NCBI GenBank assembly: GCA_005502775.1
Contig: SCNI01000001.1
Location: 124,001-188,000, forward strand
Direction: 5' to 3'
Source of the DNA: Microbacteriaceae bacterium 3FA27C10
GTDB taxonomy: Bacteria; Actinomycetota; Actinomycetes; Actinomycetales; Microbacteriaceae
Length of the DNA stretch: 64,000 nucleotides
Shown here: piece by piece, positions 28,589-39,075 of the stretch
How positions within the stretch are numbered: position 1 is the first letter of the stretch
How the letters are laid out: every line of letters begins with the position of its first letter
Program-made: the position numbers and the translations under genes
The notes under the pieces: model-generated
The model's input: the letters and a program-made list of their open reading frames with translations, nothing else
Told to the model about the DNA's origin: nothing
The model's database searches: none

Positions 28589-29971
28589 TCAGCGGCCGCC
28601 GGCGGAGGCCACGAGCTCCTCGGCAACAAGAAACGCGAGTTCCAGCGACTGCATGTGGTTGAGGCGCGGGTCGCAGAGCGACTCGTAGCGCGTCGCCAGG
28701 GTGGCCTCGTCGATGTGCTCCGAGCCGCCGAGGCACTCGGTGACGTCGTCGCCCGTGAGCTCCACGTGGATGCCGCCGGGGTGCGTGCCGATCGCGCGGT
28801 GGGCCTCGAAGAAGCCCTTGACCTCGTCGACCACGTCGTCGAAACGACGGGTCTTGTAGCCGTTCGGCGTGGTGAGACCGTTGCCGTGCATCGGGTCGGT
28901 GACCCAGAGCGGCGTGGCGTCGCTGTTCTTGACGGTCTCGAGCAGCGGCGGCAGCGCATCCCGGATCTTGCCGGCGCCCATCCGCGTGATGAAGGTGAGA
29001 CGGCCGGGCTCGCGGTTCGGGTCGAGCTTGTCGATCAGCCGCAGCACGTCGTCGCCCGTGGTCGTCGGGCCCAGCTTCACACCCAGCGGGTTGCGCACCC
29101 GGGAGAGGAAGTCGATGTGGGCGCCGTCGAGGTCACGTGTGCGCTCGCCCACCCACACGAAGTGGCTCGAGGTGTTGTACGGCGTTCCCGTGCGGGAGTC
29201 GATGCGGGTCATCGGCCGCTCGTAGTCGAACAGCAGCGCCTCGTGGCTCACGAAGAACTCGGTGCGCTTCAGCGCCTCGAAGTCGGCGCCACACGCCACC
29301 ATGAACTTCACGGCGCGGTCGATCTCGCCGGCCAGCTGCTCGTAGCGCACGTTCGCGGGGTTCGAGGTGAAGCCCTTGTTCCAGGTGTGCACCTGACGGA
29401 GGTCGGCGAAGCCGCCCTGGGTGAAGGCACGGATGAGGTTGAGCGTCGACGCGGCCACGTGGTAACCGTCGAGAAGGCGCTTCGGGTTCGCCGTGCGAGA
29501 CTCCGGGGTGAAGTCGTAGCCGTTCACGATGTCGCCGCGGTAGGCCGGCAGCGTGACCCCGTTGCGCGTCTCGGTGTCGCTCGAGCGGGGCTTGGCGAAC
29601 TGGCCCGCCATGCGGCCCATCTTGATGACCGGCATCGAGGCGCCGTAGGTGAGCACGACCGCCATCTGCAGAACCGTCTTCACGCGGTCCTTGATCTGGT
29701 CGGCCGTCGCCCCGGCGAAGGTCTCGGCGCAGTCGCCGCCCTGCAGCAGGAAGGCCTGCCCGTTGGCCGCCGCCGCGAGGCGGGAGCGCAGGTTGTCGAC
29801 CTCGCCGGCGAACACCAGCGGAGGGAAGGAGGCGATCTCGCGCGAGACGGCCTCGACGGCGCCCTGGTCGGGCCACTCCGGCTGCTGCTTCACCGGGAGG
29901 GTACGCCAATAGTCCAGTCCGGCAATCACAGATTCATCCGCTTCGACGATCATCTCTGTTGGATCTACCAC
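28589..29971 (-). CDS. aroG: 3-deoxy-7-phosphoheptulonate synthase, class II
   Basis: 460 aa plant/actinobacterial type DAHP synthase, first enzyme of the shikimate pathway (PEP plus erythrose-4-phosphate). Motifs LQGGDCAETFA, the VIKMGRMAGQFAKPRSSDTE stretch, KRTEFFVSHEALLFDYERP, RMGAGKIRDALPPL and WVTDPMHGN are characteristic. The same gene (Rv2178c) lies near pknL in M. tuberculosis. GTG 29971 with AGGACA upstream; ATG 29953 (MIVEADES) is an alternative start. Followed on the same strand by nothing before the shared terminator. Confidence 0.94.
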   Translation of the reverse strand: MVDPTEMIVEADESVIAGLDYWRTLPVKQQPEWPDQGAVEAVSREIASFPPLVFAGEVDNLRSRLAAAANGQAFLLQGGDCAETFAGATADQIKDRVKTVLQMAVVLTYGASMPVIKMGRMAGQFAKPRSSDTETRNGVTLPAYRGDIVNGYDFTPESRTANPKRLLDGYHVAASTLNLIRAFTQGGFADLRQVHTWNKGFTSNPANVRYEQLAGEIDRAVKFMVACGADFEALKRTEFFVSHEALLFDYERPMTRIDSRTGTPYNTSSHFVWVGERTRDLDGAHIDFLSRVRNPLGVKLGPTTTGDDVLRLIDKLDPNREPGRLTFITRMGAGKIRDALPPLLETVKNSDATPLWVTDPMHGNGLTTPNGYKTRRFDDVVDEVKGFFEAHRAIGTHPGGIHVELTGDDVTECLGGSEHIDEATLATRYESLCDPRLNHMQSLELAFLVAEELVASAGGR

Positions 29972-30002
29972 TGGTGTTGTGTCCTGTATCTATCGGTTGT
30001 CT

Positions 30003-30707
30003 CTAGGTGCTCGAGACGGGACGCGCGACTCTCGCGCGCTTCTCCTTGACTGAAGTCGCATACACGTCGGCGTATTCCTGGCCGCCGAGGCGGTGGAGCT
30101 CGTACATGATCTCATCGGTCACGGAGCGGAGGATGAACCGGTCGGATTCCAGCCCCTCGAACCTAGAGAAATCTAGTGGCTTGCCGATGATGATGCCAAT
30201 CCTCATGATCTTCGGGATCTTCGACCCGATCGGCATCACCTTCTCGGTGTCGATCATGGCGACGGGGATGATCGGAACGTGCGCTTCGAGCACCATCCGG
30301 GCCACGCCCGTGCGGCCGCGGTAGAGCTTGCCGTCGGGGCTGCGGGTGCCCTCCGGGTAGATGCCGAGCAGCTCGCCTTTGGAGAGCACGCCCAGGCCGG
30401 TGTTGAGCGAGGCCTCGGAGGCCTTGCCGCCGGAGCGGTCGATGGGCAGCTGACCGGAGGCGTTGAAGAACAGCCTCGTGAGCGCGCCCTTGATGCCCTT
30501 GCCGGTGAAGTAGTCGCTCTTGGCCAGGAAGGAGACGTGCCGATCGACGATGACCGGCAGGAACACCGAGTCGCTGAAGGAGAGGTGGTTCGACGCCAGG
30601 ATGGCGGCGCCCGAGGTGGGGATGTTCTCGAGCCCGATCACCCAGGGCCGGAACAAGGTGCGCAGCACCGGCGACACCACCAGCCATTTCGCGAGGAAGT
30701 AGAACAT
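30003..30707 (-). CDS. 1-acylglycerol-3-phosphate acyltransferase (PlsC family)
   Basis: 234 aa membrane-associated acyltransferase of phospholipid synthesis. Catalytic HX4D box NHLSFSD (His41, Asp46), acceptor-binding YPEGTRSPDG (EGTR at 119-122), and PIIPVAM strand. Hydrophobic N-terminus (FYFLAKWLVVSPVL). It lies 4 bases after the ROK kinase stop, and 31 bases before the DAHP synthase start, so all three may be cotranscribed. Some relatives act on mannosylated lipids; sequence does not decide. Confidence 0.88.
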   Translation of the reverse strand: MFYFLAKWLVVSPVLRTLFRPWVIGLENIPTSGAAILASNHLSFSDSVFLPVIVDRHVSFLAKSDYFTGKGIKGALTRLFFNASGQLPIDRSGGKASEASLNTGLGVLSKGELLGIYPEGTRSPDGKLYRGRTGVARMVLEAHVPIIPVAMIDTEKVMPIGSKIPKIMRIGIIIGKPLDFSRFEGLESDRFILRSVTDEIMYELHRLGGQEYADVYATSVKEKRARVARPVSST

Positions 30708-30711
30708 GGCG

Positions 30712-31659
30712 TCAGATCGACTCGGCGTAGATGCGGGCGAGGTCCGCGGCGCCGACGACTCCCGCGTCGTTCACCAGCTGGGCGATCGCGAACTCGGGCT
30801 CCGGGTGGTAGCCGCGGGCCGGGAGCGTCTCGAGGAAGGCCGCCTTGATCGGGTCGAGCAGCACGTCGCCCGACTGGGCGACTCCCCCGCCGACCACGAA
30901 GAGCTGCGGGTCGAGCACGGCCGAGAGGCTCGCGCAGGCCTGCCCGATCCAGGAGCCGAGCGTGCGTACCGCCGAGAGGGCGCCGGGGTCTCCGATCCCG
31001 ACGAGCTCGGCGACGTCCTGGCCGGTGAGCACGCCGTTGCGGCTGCGCACGGAGGCGAGCACCTGGCCGATGCCGCCCGCATCCGCGAGCTCGTTGGCCA
31101 TGCGCAGGAGCGCGCGCCCGCTGCCGTACTGCTCTATGCAGCCGTGCGCACCGCATCCGCAGGGCAGGCCGTTCGGGACGACCCGCAGATGACCGAGCTC
31201 GGCGCCCGCGCCGAAGCCGCCGCGGAACAGGCGGTCGCCGCTCACGATGGCGCCGCCGACGCCGGTGCCGATGGTGAGGATGACCATGTCGCTCACCAGG
31301 CGGCCTGCGCCGAAGCGGAACTCGGCCCAGCCGGCGGCGTTCGCGTCGTTCTCGACGATGATCGGCAGGTCGAGGCGGCGTTCGAGCTTCTCGCGGAAGG
31401 GCTCGTTGCGCCAGTTGATGTTGGGCGCGTAGTAGACGGTGGACTGGGAGGCGTCGATGAAGCCGGCGGCGGCCACGCCCACCGCGATGATCTCCTCGCC
31501 CTGGGCGAGGTGCTTCACCATCTCGACCACCGTGTCCTCGATCACCTGCGGCTCTGCAGCGGAGGTCGGGCGGCGGTCGTGGGTGATGATGTGGCCGAGC
31601 TCGTCGACCACGGCTCCTGCGATCTTCGTGCCACCGATGTCGATTCCGATGGCGCGCAT
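30712..31659 (-). CDS. ROK family glucokinase
   Basis: 315 aa ATP-dependent sugar kinase, probably glucokinase. N-terminal phosphate-binding GIDIGGTKIAGAVVD, catalytic Asp in VENDANAA, and the ROK zinc signature GLPCGCGAHGCIEQ. ATG 31659 has AAAGGA about 9 bases upstream; a longer reading to 31719 has no family similarity. Divergent from the acyl-CoA ligase across a 106-base promoter region. Confidence 0.9.
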   Translation of the reverse strand: MRAIGIDIGGTKIAGAVVDELGHIITHDRRPTSAAEPQVIEDTVVEMVKHLAQGEEIIAVGVAAAGFIDASQSTVYYAPNINWRNEPFREKLERRLDLPIIVENDANAAGWAEFRFGAGRLVSDMVILTIGTGVGGAIVSGDRLFRGGFGAGAELGHLRVVPNGLPCGCGAHGCIEQYGSGRALLRMANELADAGGIGQVLASVRSRNGVLTGQDVAELVGIGDPGALSAVRTLGSWIGQACASLSAVLDPQLFVVGGGVAQSGDVLLDPIKAAFLETLPARGYHPEPEFAIAQLVNDAGVVGAADLARIYAESI

Positions 31660-31765
31660 GACGGTGGTTCCTTTCGCCGGGGGTGTGGGGAGCACCCAGT
31701 CAAGGCTCGGATGCACCAAGTAGAGTGTAGATGAGTTGCACTCGACCGGTACCGAAGGAGCTGCC
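31660..31765. promoter_or_regulatory. Divergent promoter region, glucokinase / acyl-CoA ligase
   Basis: 106-base gap between divergent genes, each with a clear ribosome site (AAAGGA for the kinase, AAGGAG 31755-31760 for the ligase). TAGAGT and TAGATG at about 31720-31733 are candidate -10 hexamers toward the ligase; no -35 could be assigned with confidence and no clear operator was seen. Confidence 0.35.
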
Positions 31766-33589
31766 GTGAACCACTATTACGTCCCACCCGTCGTCGAAGC
31801 CGACCCGGAGGCGAACACCACCGATCTGCTGATCGAGCGGGTGCGGCAGACTCCCGACGAAGCGCTCTTCGCGGTGCCCGACGGCGAGGGATGGCGTGAC
31901 ATCACGGCCGCCGACTTCCTCACCCAGGTGCGGGCCGTGGCCAAGGGGCTCATCGCCTCCGGGATCCAGCCGGGCGACAAGATCGGCCTGATGTGCCGCA
32001 CGCGCTACGAGTGGACGCTCATCGACTTCGCCACCTGGTTCGCCGGGGCGGTGCTGGTGCCGGTCTACGAGACCTCCTCGCCGGCGCAGGTGCAGTGGAA
32101 CCTCAGCGACTCGGGGGCCGTCGCGATCATCGTGGAGACGCCCGACCACTTCGCGCGCTTCGACGAGGTGCACGCCGACCTGCCCGGCATCACCCAGGTG
32201 TGGCAGGTCGACCTCGGCGACCTCGACAAGCTCGCCGCCGCGGGGCGGGATGTTCCCGACGACGAGGTGGAACGCCGCCGAACCCTCGCGAAGGGCTCCG
32301 ATCTCGCGACCCTCATCTACACCTCGGGAACCACCGGGCGGCCCAAGGGCTGCATCCTCACCCACTCGAACTTCGTGGAGCTCTCCCGCAACGCCGCGGT
32401 GGCCATGAGCGACGTCGTGCGACCGGGCGCTTCCACCGTGCTGTTCATCACCACTGCCCACGTGTTCGCGCGCTTCATCAGCATCCTGAGCGTGCACGGC
32501 GGCGTGAAGGTGGGACACCAGGCCGACACCAAGCAGCTGCTGCCTGCGCTCGGCTCGTTCAAGCCCACCTTCCTGCTCGCGGTTCCGCGGGTGTTCGAGA
32601 AGGTCTACAACTCCTCGGAGCAGAAGGCCGAGACCGGCGGTAAGGGCAAGATCTTCCGCTCGGCGGCCGCCGTGGCCATCCAGCACTCCGAGGCACTGGA
32701 TGCCGGTCACGTGCCGCTCGGTCTCAAGGTCAAGTTCGCGGTGCTCGACCGCCTCGTGCTCTCGAAGCTGCGAGCAGCCCTCGGCGGCAACGTGGAGTTC
32801 GCCGTGTCGGGTTCGGCTCCGCTCGGACACCGGCTGGGGCACTTCTACCGGAGCCTCGGCGTCAAGATCCTCGAGGGCTACGGCCTGACCGAGACCACGG
32901 CTCCGGCCACGGTGAACCTCGGCGACAAGTTCAAGATCGGCACCGTCGGTCCGGCGCTGCCGGGTGTGGGAATCAAGATCGCCGACGACGGCGAGATCTG
33001 GGTCTCCGGCATCAACGTGTTCGGCGGCTACTGGCAGAACCCGGCGGCGACCGCCGAGGTGATGGACGGCGAGTGGTTCAAGACCGGCGACCTGGGTTCG
33101 CTCGACGACGAGGGCTTCCTCACCATCACCGGCCGCAAGAAGGAGATCATCGTCACGGCGGGCGGCAAGAACGTCGCGCCCGCGGTGCTCGAAGACCCGA
33201 TCCGCGCCAACCCGCTCGTCGGCCAGGTCGTGGTCGTGGGCGATCAGAAGCCGTTCATCTCGGCGCTCATCACCCTCGACCAGGAGATGCTGCCGGTCTG
33301 GCTCGGCAACAACGGCCAGCCGGCGACGCTCAGCGTGGCCGAGGCTGCCGAGAACCCGGCGGTGCTCGCCGAGATCCAGCAGGCGGTGGATGCGGCCAAC
33401 GCCCTCGTCTCCCGTGCCGAGTCGATCCGCAAGTTCGTGGTGCTCACCGAGGACTTCACCGAGGCCGGCGGCCACCTCACCCCGAAGCTCACCATCAAGC
33501 GCAACGTCATCGTGAAAGACTTCGCCCCCGTGATCGAGGGCATCTACGCCGCAGCCCCCGCCACCGAGGGCCAGTCGCTGGTGCACTGA
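31766..33589 (+). CDS. fadD15: Long-chain fatty acid--CoA ligase
   Basis: 607 aa AMP-forming acyl-CoA synthetase. ATP-binding motif LIYTSGTTGRPKG (about residues 190-202), LEGYGLTETTAP, and GRKKEIIVTAGGKNVAP containing the adenylate-forming hinge. C-terminal lysine region (LTPKLTIKRN). The GTG at 31766 has AAGGAG 5 bases upstream, and the protein starts MNHYYVPPVV. Resembles FadD15 (Rv2187), which occupies a similar place in M. tuberculosis; the symbol is by analogy. Confidence 0.92.
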   Translation: MNHYYVPPVVEADPEANTTDLLIERVRQTPDEALFAVPDGEGWRDITAADFLTQVRAVAKGLIASGIQPGDKIGLMCRTRYEWTLIDFATWFAGAVLVPVYETSSPAQVQWNLSDSGAVAIIVETPDHFARFDEVHADLPGITQVWQVDLGDLDKLAAAGRDVPDDEVERRRTLAKGSDLATLIYTSGTTGRPKGCILTHSNFVELSRNAAVAMSDVVRPGASTVLFITTAHVFARFISILSVHGGVKVGHQADTKQLLPALGSFKPTFLLAVPRVFEKVYNSSEQKAETGGKGKIFRSAAAVAIQHSEALDAGHVPLGLKVKFAVLDRLVLSKLRAALGGNVEFAVSGSAPLGHRLGHFYRSLGVKILEGYGLTETTAPATVNLGDKFKIGTVGPALPGVGIKIADDGEIWVSGINVFGGYWQNPAATAEVMDGEWFKTGDLGSLDDEGFLTITGRKKEIIVTAGGKNVAPAVLEDPIRANPLVGQVVVVGDQKPFISALITLDQEMLPVWLGNNGQPATLSVAEAAENPAVLAEIQQAVDAANALVSRAESIRKFVVLTEDFTEAGGHLTPKLTIKRNVIVKDFAPVIEGIYAAAPATEGQSLVH

Positions 33590-33646
33590 GCGAGAGCGGC
33601 TGCTGCCGTACAGACAACCGCTGGGCACGCGACCGCCGAGCACACG

Positions 33647-33676
33647 AAAGGGCCCGTCTTCGGACGGGCCCTTTCT
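33647..33676. terminator. Bidirectional terminator, acyl-CoA ligase / cell-wall-binding gene
   Basis: Perfect 12-base-pair stem AAAGGGCCCGTC / GACGGGCCCTTT closed by a TTCG tetraloop, with A run left and T run right. Placed between converging genes. Confidence 0.9.
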
Positions 33677-33714
33677 GTGGTTCCGGCGGGATGATCACCG
33701 GAACAGTCTCGAGG

Positions 33715-34992
33715 TCAGCAGGACTTGAGGTGCTCGACGTCGGCGGTCAGGGTGTTCGTTCCGCCGAGGATCACGATGCGGCCGGGCTGGATGCGCGAGA
33801 TCTCCTGCAGCACGGCACCGGGGACGCAGTTCGTGCGGGCGAGGTACACCGGATTGTGCCCGAATCCGGCCACCGGTGCGGCACTGAGCGCGTCGGGGAA
33901 GGTGACGCCGCTCGCAAGGTAGACGGTGTCGGCAGTACCGAAGACCTCGGTGTTGATCGACACGGCGACGTCGAAGCGGTCGGCTCCGCCGTTGCGTGTG
34001 ACCGGGTGGAATCGGCTGATGTCTGCCTCGAGTGCGGCGCTGACCGAAGCGGGCCCGCCAGCGATCCGCACGTGCTGCACGCCGAGGCTGTCCAGCATCG
34101 TCTTCTCGTATTCGCTCAGGGCGGCCTTCGACCCATCGACCAGCAGCACGGCGCCCTGCGCGGCGACCGCGGCCGGAGAAGCCGACAGCGCGTCCGGGAA
34201 GTTGCCGCCGTTCGCGATGTACAGCCAGCTGGACTGGGCCACCCCGAAGCTGGGGTGCAGCAGCAGGGAGCGCGACACGTCGAAGCGGTCGGCTCCTCCG
34301 ACGCGATAGACGGTGGCGCCCGGGTAGCCGCTGGTGAGGCCGTCGAGAACACTCTCCGAGATCGAGGCCGGACCGCCCACGACCACGATCTTGCTCGGGT
34401 GCAGGCGGGTGATCTCAGCCTTGGTGCCGGCGGTCATCGCGTCGCCCGGCGTGAGCAGCAGCGCGGAATGGCGCAACCCGGCCACGGAACCCGCGCTGAG
34501 CGCGTCGGCGAACTTCTCACCGCTCGCGACATAGACGATGTCCGAGGTCTCGAACGAGGCATGAGCCACGGCATCGGCCTGGGCATAGCGGTCGGCTCCA
34601 CCGATGCGCGACACCGCCGGGGTGGGGAACACGGCCATCGAACAGGCGAGCTGGGTCGGCCGGCCCTCGATGGTGGCCGTGACGGTGAAGTTCGTGATGC
34701 CGCTCGCCGTGGGCGTGCCCGAGTAGGAGAACGGTACGAGCGTCGTCTCGTCGCCCGTCAGCACGAGACCGGGCGGAAGTGCGCCATCGGTGATCGCGAC
34801 ATGCACATCGGGCTTGTAGTTGTCGAGCGCGAAGGTCATCGGGATCGGAATCCCCTTCGTGGCGGTGGTCGGCGGGCACACCGGGTTCACCGGGGCGACC
34901 GCGTGCGCCGGCGCGGCGGCCAGCAGCGAGACCGTGAGCGCCAGCGCCGCGGTGGCAGCACCGCCGCCGAGGGAGAGGAAACGGGAATTCAT
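33715..34992 (-). CDS. Secreted protein with three cell wall-binding repeat 2 domains and an Ig-like domain
   Basis: 425 aa exported. Signal peptide about 1-31 (ending LLAAAPAHA). Then an Ig-like putative domain (about 35-115) with the ALPPGLVL turn, followed by three CW_binding_2 repeats starting SRIGGADRYAQAD, YRVGGADRFDVSR and TRNGGADRFDVAV, each with the ADALSAG/FPDALSA signature. Ends in a Cys (HLKSC). Likely wall-attached; role unknown. Paralogue of the 5318-6352 protein but with base composition like its neighbours. Confidence 0.87.
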   Translation of the reverse strand: MNSRFLSLGGGAATAALALTVSLLAAAPAHAVAPVNPVCPPTTATKGIPIPMTFALDNYKPDVHVAITDGALPPGLVLTGDETTLVPFSYSGTPTASGITNFTVTATIEGRPTQLACSMAVFPTPAVSRIGGADRYAQADAVAHASFETSDIVYVASGEKFADALSAGSVAGLRHSALLLTPGDAMTAGTKAEITRLHPSKIVVVGGPASISESVLDGLTSGYPGATVYRVGGADRFDVSRSLLLHPSFGVAQSSWLYIANGGNFPDALSASPAAVAAQGAVLLVDGSKAALSEYEKTMLDSLGVQHVRIAGGPASVSAALEADISRFHPVTRNGGADRFDVAVSINTEVFGTADTVYLASGVTFPDALSAAPVAGFGHNPVYLARTNCVPGAVLQEISRIQPGRIVILGGTNTLTADVEHLKSC

Positions 34993-35090
34993 GAGAGACC
35001 GCCTTCGTCAGTTGCAGGGATGGATACCTACAGACTCACGGCGCGCATCCGCCCGTCGTTATGAGTACTTGCTACTCACGCGCCGGCGGC

Positions 35091-35582
35091 TCAGAACCAG
35101 CTCGACTCCCGCACCTGCTTCATCGCCTCGCGCCGTGTGGGCTTGTCGAGCCGGTCGAGGTAGAGCAGTCCGTCGAGGTGATCGGTCTCGTGCTGGAGCG
35201 CCTGCGCGAGCACGCCGGTTCCCGAGATCTCGACGGGGTTGCCGTCGAGATCGATGCCGATGGCTCGGGCGAAGGGGTAGCGGCTGGTCTTGAACCACAA
35301 GTCGGGCACCGACAGGCATCCCTCGTCGACGAGCTCCGGCTCCCCCGACAGCTCCACGAGCACCGGGTTCAGGATGTAGCCCACCTCCCCGTCGACGTTG
35401 TAGCTGAAGGCGCGCAGGTTCACGCCGATCTGCGAGGCGGCCACCCCCGCGCGTCCCGGCACCTTCACGCTGTCGACGAGGTCGTCGACGAGCGAGCGCA
35501 CCCGCTCGTCGATCTCCACGATCGGGTCGGACACGGTCTTCAACACGGGATCGCCGAAGATCCTGATCTCACGGACTGTCAC
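35091..35582 (-). CDS. def: Peptide deformylase
   Basis: 163 aa metalloenzyme removing the formyl group from nascent proteins. Three family motifs: GRAGVAASQ (43-51), EGCLS with metal-binding Cys89, and QHETDHLDG with His131, catalytic Glu132 and His135. Lies 19 bases downstream of the pyruvate carboxylase stop on the same strand. An essential enzyme in most bacteria; other copies may exist elsewhere. Confidence 0.94.
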   Translation of the reverse strand: MTVREIRIFGDPVLKTVSDPIVEIDERVRSLVDDLVDSVKVPGRAGVAASQIGVNLRAFSYNVDGEVGYILNPVLVELSGEPELVDEGCLSVPDLWFKTSRYPFARAIGIDLDGNPVEISGTGVLAQALQHETDHLDGLLYLDRLDKPTRREAMKQVRESSWF

Positions 35583-35601
35583 GGTACGAATGCTCTCCTG
35601 G

Positions 35602-38600
35602 TCACGCCTCGGGAGCGACGACCACGATGAGGTCGCCGGCTTCCACCTGCTGGGTCTTCGGGATGGCCAGGCGCGTCACGGTTCCGGCGATCGGAGTCGT
35701 GATCGCCGCCTCCATCTTCATCGCCTCGATGGTGGCCACGCTCTCGCCGGCGGCGACGCGGACCCCCACCTCGACCTTGAGGGTCACGACACCGGAGAAC
35801 GGCGCGGGCACCTGACCGGGCTGGCCGGCATCCGCCTTCTCCGCCGCCTTGGTCTCGACGGCGACGGATCGGTCGCGCACGTTCACCGGCCGCAACTGGC
35901 CGTTCAGCGTGGTCATGACCGTGCGCATCCCCTTGTCGTCGACCTCGCCGATGGCTTCGAGCCCGACGAACAGGCGCACGCCCTTGCCGATCTCGACCAC
36001 GTGCTCGGCGCCCTGGGTGAGGCCGTAGAGGTAGTCGACCGTGTCGACCACCGAGAGGTCGCCGAACAGCTCGCGCATCTGCTCGAACTGGCGCGTGGGC
36101 GCCGGGAACAGCAGTCGGTTGAGCGTGGCCCGGCGCTCCAGGGCGTCGCCCGCGAGGGCCGCACGGTCGTCGTCGGAGATCGGGATCACGCCGATCTTGA
36201 TGTCCTTGCCCGCGAGCACCTTCGTGCGGAAGGGCTCGGGCCAGCCGCCCGGCAGCTCACCGAGCTCACCGGCCATGAAGCCGATCACCGAGTCGGGGAT
36301 GTCGTAGTTCTGCGGGTTCTCGGCGAAGTCGGCCGGGTCGGCCTTCACCGCGGCGAGATGCAGCGCGAGGTCGCCCACGACCTTCGAGGAGGGCGTGACC
36401 TTCGGGATGCGCCCGAGGATCTGGTTCGCCGCCGCGTAGAGGTCTTCGATGCGTTCGAAGTCGTCGGCGAGCCCGAGCGCGATCGCCTGCTGCCGCAGGT
36501 TCGAGAGCTGGCCCCCGGGGATCTCGTGCTTGTAGACCCGCCCGGTCGGCCCGGCCAGGCCCGACTCGAAGGGGTGGTAGACCTGACGCACGGCCTCCCA
36601 GTAGGGCTCGAGGTCGGAGACCGCCGACAACGAGAGCCCGGTGTCGCGCTCGGTGTGGGCGAGCGCCGCGACGAGAGCGGATGCGCTCGGCTGCGAGGTC
36701 GTGCCGGCCATCGGCGCCGAAGCCACGTCGACCGCGTCCGCACCGGCCGCGCTGGCGGCGAGGAGCGTCGCCAGCTGCCCGCCCGCGGTGTCGTGCGTGT
36801 GTACGTGGACGGGCAGGTCGAAGTTCTCACGGAACGCCGCCACGAGCTTCGCCGCCGCGGCCGGGCGCAGAAGACCCGCCATGTCCTTGATCGCGAGCAC
36901 GTGTGCGCCCGCGCCCACGATCTGCTCCGCGAGCTTCAGGTAGTAGTCGAGGGTGTAGAGGTCCTCCGCCGGGTCGAGCAGGTCGCCGGTGTAGCAGACG
37001 GCGACCTCGGCGATCGTCGTTCCGGTGGCGAGCACCGACTCGATGGCCGGGCGCATCTGCTCGACGTCGTTGAGCGCGTCGAAGATGCGGAAGATGTCGA
37101 CGCCCGTCGAGGCGGCCTCGCGGATGAAGGCGTCGGTCACCTCGGTGGGGTACGGGGTGTAGCCCACGGTGTTGCGGCCGCGCAGCAGCATCTGGATGGC
37201 GATGTTCGGCAGGGCCTCGCGGAGCGTGGCCAGGCGCTCCCAGGGGTCCTCGCCGAGGAAGCGCAGGGCCACGTCGTAGGTGGCGCCGCCCCACGCCTCG
37301 ACGCTCAGCAGCTCCGGTGTCATGCGGGCCACGTAGGGCGCCACGGCCACCAGGTCGCGTGTGCGCACGCGGGTCGCGAGCAGCGACTGGTGCGCGTCGC
37401 GGAACGTCGTCTCCGTCACGGCCAGGGCGGTCTGCGCCCGGAGCGCCTCGGCGAAGCCCACCGGACCGAGCTCGAGCAGCCTCTGCCGCGAGCCGTCGGG
37501 CGCCGGTGCCGAGAGGTCGATGGCCGGCAGCTTGTCTCCCGGCTCGACCGAGCCCACACGCGGTCCGTTCGGCTGGTTCACCGTGACGTCGGAGAGCCAG
37601 TTCAGGATCTTCGTTCCGCGGTCCTTCGAGACGTGGCCGCGGAGCAGCTGCGGACGCTCGTCGATGAAGCTCGTCGACAGGTCCCCGGCGGCGAACGACG
37701 GGTCGTCGAGCACGCCCTGCAGGAACGGGATGTTCGTGGACACACCGCGGATGCGGAACTCGGCCAGGGCGCGGCGGGCACGGCGTACGGCGGTCGGGAA
37801 GTCACGGCCGCGGCAGGTCATCTTGGCGAGCATCGAGTCGAAGTGCGGCGAGATCTGCGCCCCCACGTCGACCGTGCCGCCGTCGAGACGCACGCCCGCG
37901 CCGCCCGGCGACCGGTAGGCGGCGATCTTGCCGGTGTCGGGGCGGAAGCCCGCCGAGGGGTCCTCGGTGGTGATGCGGCACTGCAGGGCGGCGCCGTGCA
38001 GCACGATGTCGGCCTGGTGCAGGCCGAGCTCGGCGAAGGTGACGCCCGAGGCGATGAGCATCTGCGACTGCACGAGGTCGACGTCGGTGACCTCCTCGGT
38101 CACGGTGTGCTCCACCTGGATGCGCGGGTTCATCTCGATGAACACGTGCGTTCCCGCGCGCGGGCCCACCGTGTCGACGAGGAACTCCACGGTGCCGGCG
38201 TTTACGTAGCCGATCGACTTCGCGAATTTGATGGCGTCGCTGTGCAGCGCCTCACGCAGCTCGTCGGAGATGTTCGGCGCCGGAGCGATCTCGATCACCT
38301 TCTGGTTGCGGCGCTGCACCGAGCAGTCGCGCTCGAAGAGGTGCAGGGTCTCCCCCGTCGAATCGGCCAGGATCTGCACCTCGATGTGACGCGGGCGCAG
38401 CACCGCCTGCTCGAGGAACATCGTGGGGTCGCCGAACGCGCTGTCGGCCTCGCGCATCGCGGCCTCGAGGGCGCCGCGCAGCTCGTCCTTCGTCTCGACC
38501 CGGCGCATCCCGCGCCCGCCGCCGCCCGCGACGGCCTTCGCGAAGATCGGGAAGCCGATCTCGTCGGCGCCGGCGATGAGCTCTTCGATGTCGCGGGTGG

Positions 38601-39009
38601 CCGGCGTCGACTTCAGCACCGGCACACCGGCGGCGATGGCGTGCTCTTTCGCCGTGACCTTGTTGCCGGCCATCTCGAGCACGTGCTCGCCCGGTCCGAT
38701 GAAGGTGATGCCGTTCTCGGCTGCGGCCTTGGCGAGCTCGGGGTTCTCGGAGAGGAAGCCGTAGCCCGGGTAGATGGCGTCGGCGCCGCTCTCCTTCGCG
38801 ACCCGGATGATCTCCCCGACATCGAGGTAGGCCCGTACCGGATGGCCCTCGTCGCCGATCTGGTAGGCCTCGTCGGCCTTCAGCCGGTGCATCGAGTTGC
38901 GGTCTTCGTAGGGGAAGACCGCGACGGTCTTCGCACCCAGCTCGTAGGCGGCCCGGAACGCCCGGATCGCGATTTCGCCGCGGTTGGCCACAAGTATCTT
39001 CTTGAACAT
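35602..39009 (-). CDS. pyc: Pyruvate carboxylase
   Basis: 1135 aa multidomain biotin enzyme converting pyruvate and bicarbonate to oxaloacetate with ATP (anaplerosis). Order: biotin carboxylase (about 1-450; [44 protein letters not shown]), carboxyltransferase (about 520-800; the [12 protein letters not shown] region and IKDMAGLL), PYC central domain, and C-terminal biotinyl domain with biotin attached to Lys1098 in [10 protein letters not shown] 39009 has GAAAGG upstream. Full length for the family. Divergent from the parA-like gene by 66 bases. Confidence 0.97.
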   Translation of the reverse strand: MFKKILVANRGEIAIRAFRAAYELGAKTVAVFPYEDRNSMHRLKADEAYQIGDEGHPVRAYLDVGEIIRVAKESGADAIYPGYGFLSENPELAKAAAENGITFIGPGEHVLEMAGNKVTAKEHAIAAGVPVLKSTPATRDIEELIAGADEIGFPIFAKAVAGGGGRGMRRVETKDELRGALEAAMREADSAFGDPTMFLEQAVLRPRHIEVQILADSTGETLHLFERDCSVQRRNQKVIEIAPAPNISDELREALHSDAIKFAKSIGYVNAGTVEFLVDTVGPRAGTHVFIEMNPRIQVEHTVTEEVTDVDLVQSQMLIASGVTFAELGLHQADIVLHGAALQCRITTEDPSAGFRPDTGKIAAYRSPGGAGVRLDGGTVDVGAQISPHFDSMLAKMTCRGRDFPTAVRRARRALAEFRIRGVSTNIPFLQGVLDDPSFAAGDLSTSFIDERPQLLRGHVSKDRGTKILNWLSDVTVNQPNGPRVGSVEPGDKLPAIDLSAPAPDGSRQRLLELGPVGFAEALRAQTALAVTETTFRDAHQSLLATRVRTRDLVAVAPYVARMTPELLSVEAWGGATYDVALRFLGEDPWERLATLREALPNIAIQMLLRGRNTVGYTPYPTEVTDAFIREAASTGVDIFRIFDALNDVEQMRPAIESVLATGTTIAEVAVCYTGDLLDPAEDLYTLDYYLKLAEQIVGAGAHVLAIKDMAGLLRPAAAAKLVAAFRENFDLPVHVHTHDTAGGQLATLLAASAAGADAVDVASAPMAGTTSQPSASALVAALAHTERDTGLSLSAVSDLEPYWEAVRQVYHPFESGLAGPTGRVYKHEIPGGQLSNLRQQAIALGLADDFERIEDLYAAANQILGRIPKVTPSSKVVGDLALHLAAVKADPADFAENPQNYDIPDSVIGFMAGELGELPGGWPEPFRTKVLAGKDIKIGVIPISDDDRAALAGDALERRATLNRLLFPAPTRQFEQMRELFGDLSVVDTVDYLYGLTQGAEHVVEIGKGVRLFVGLEAIGEVDDKGMRTVMTTLNGQLRPVNVRDRSVAVETKAAEKADAGQPGQVPAPFSGVVTLKVEVGVRVAAGESVATIEAMKMEAAITTPIAGTVTRLAIPKTQQVEAGDLIVVVAPEA

Positions 39010-39075
39010 GGAGACCTTTCAAGCACATGCGCGTACAGCGAACAGTTAGGTTCTCTCAGCCTAGTGAAGGTAACG

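Noticed and set aside
35590-39075. A 3.5-kb open frame on the plus strand opposite pyruvate carboxylase, running into the ParA-like gene
   Set aside because: It is the mirror of a GC-rich real gene on the other strand; its translation is Arg/His/Gly-rich without any domain. Only the 3' part from 39076 is a true gene.
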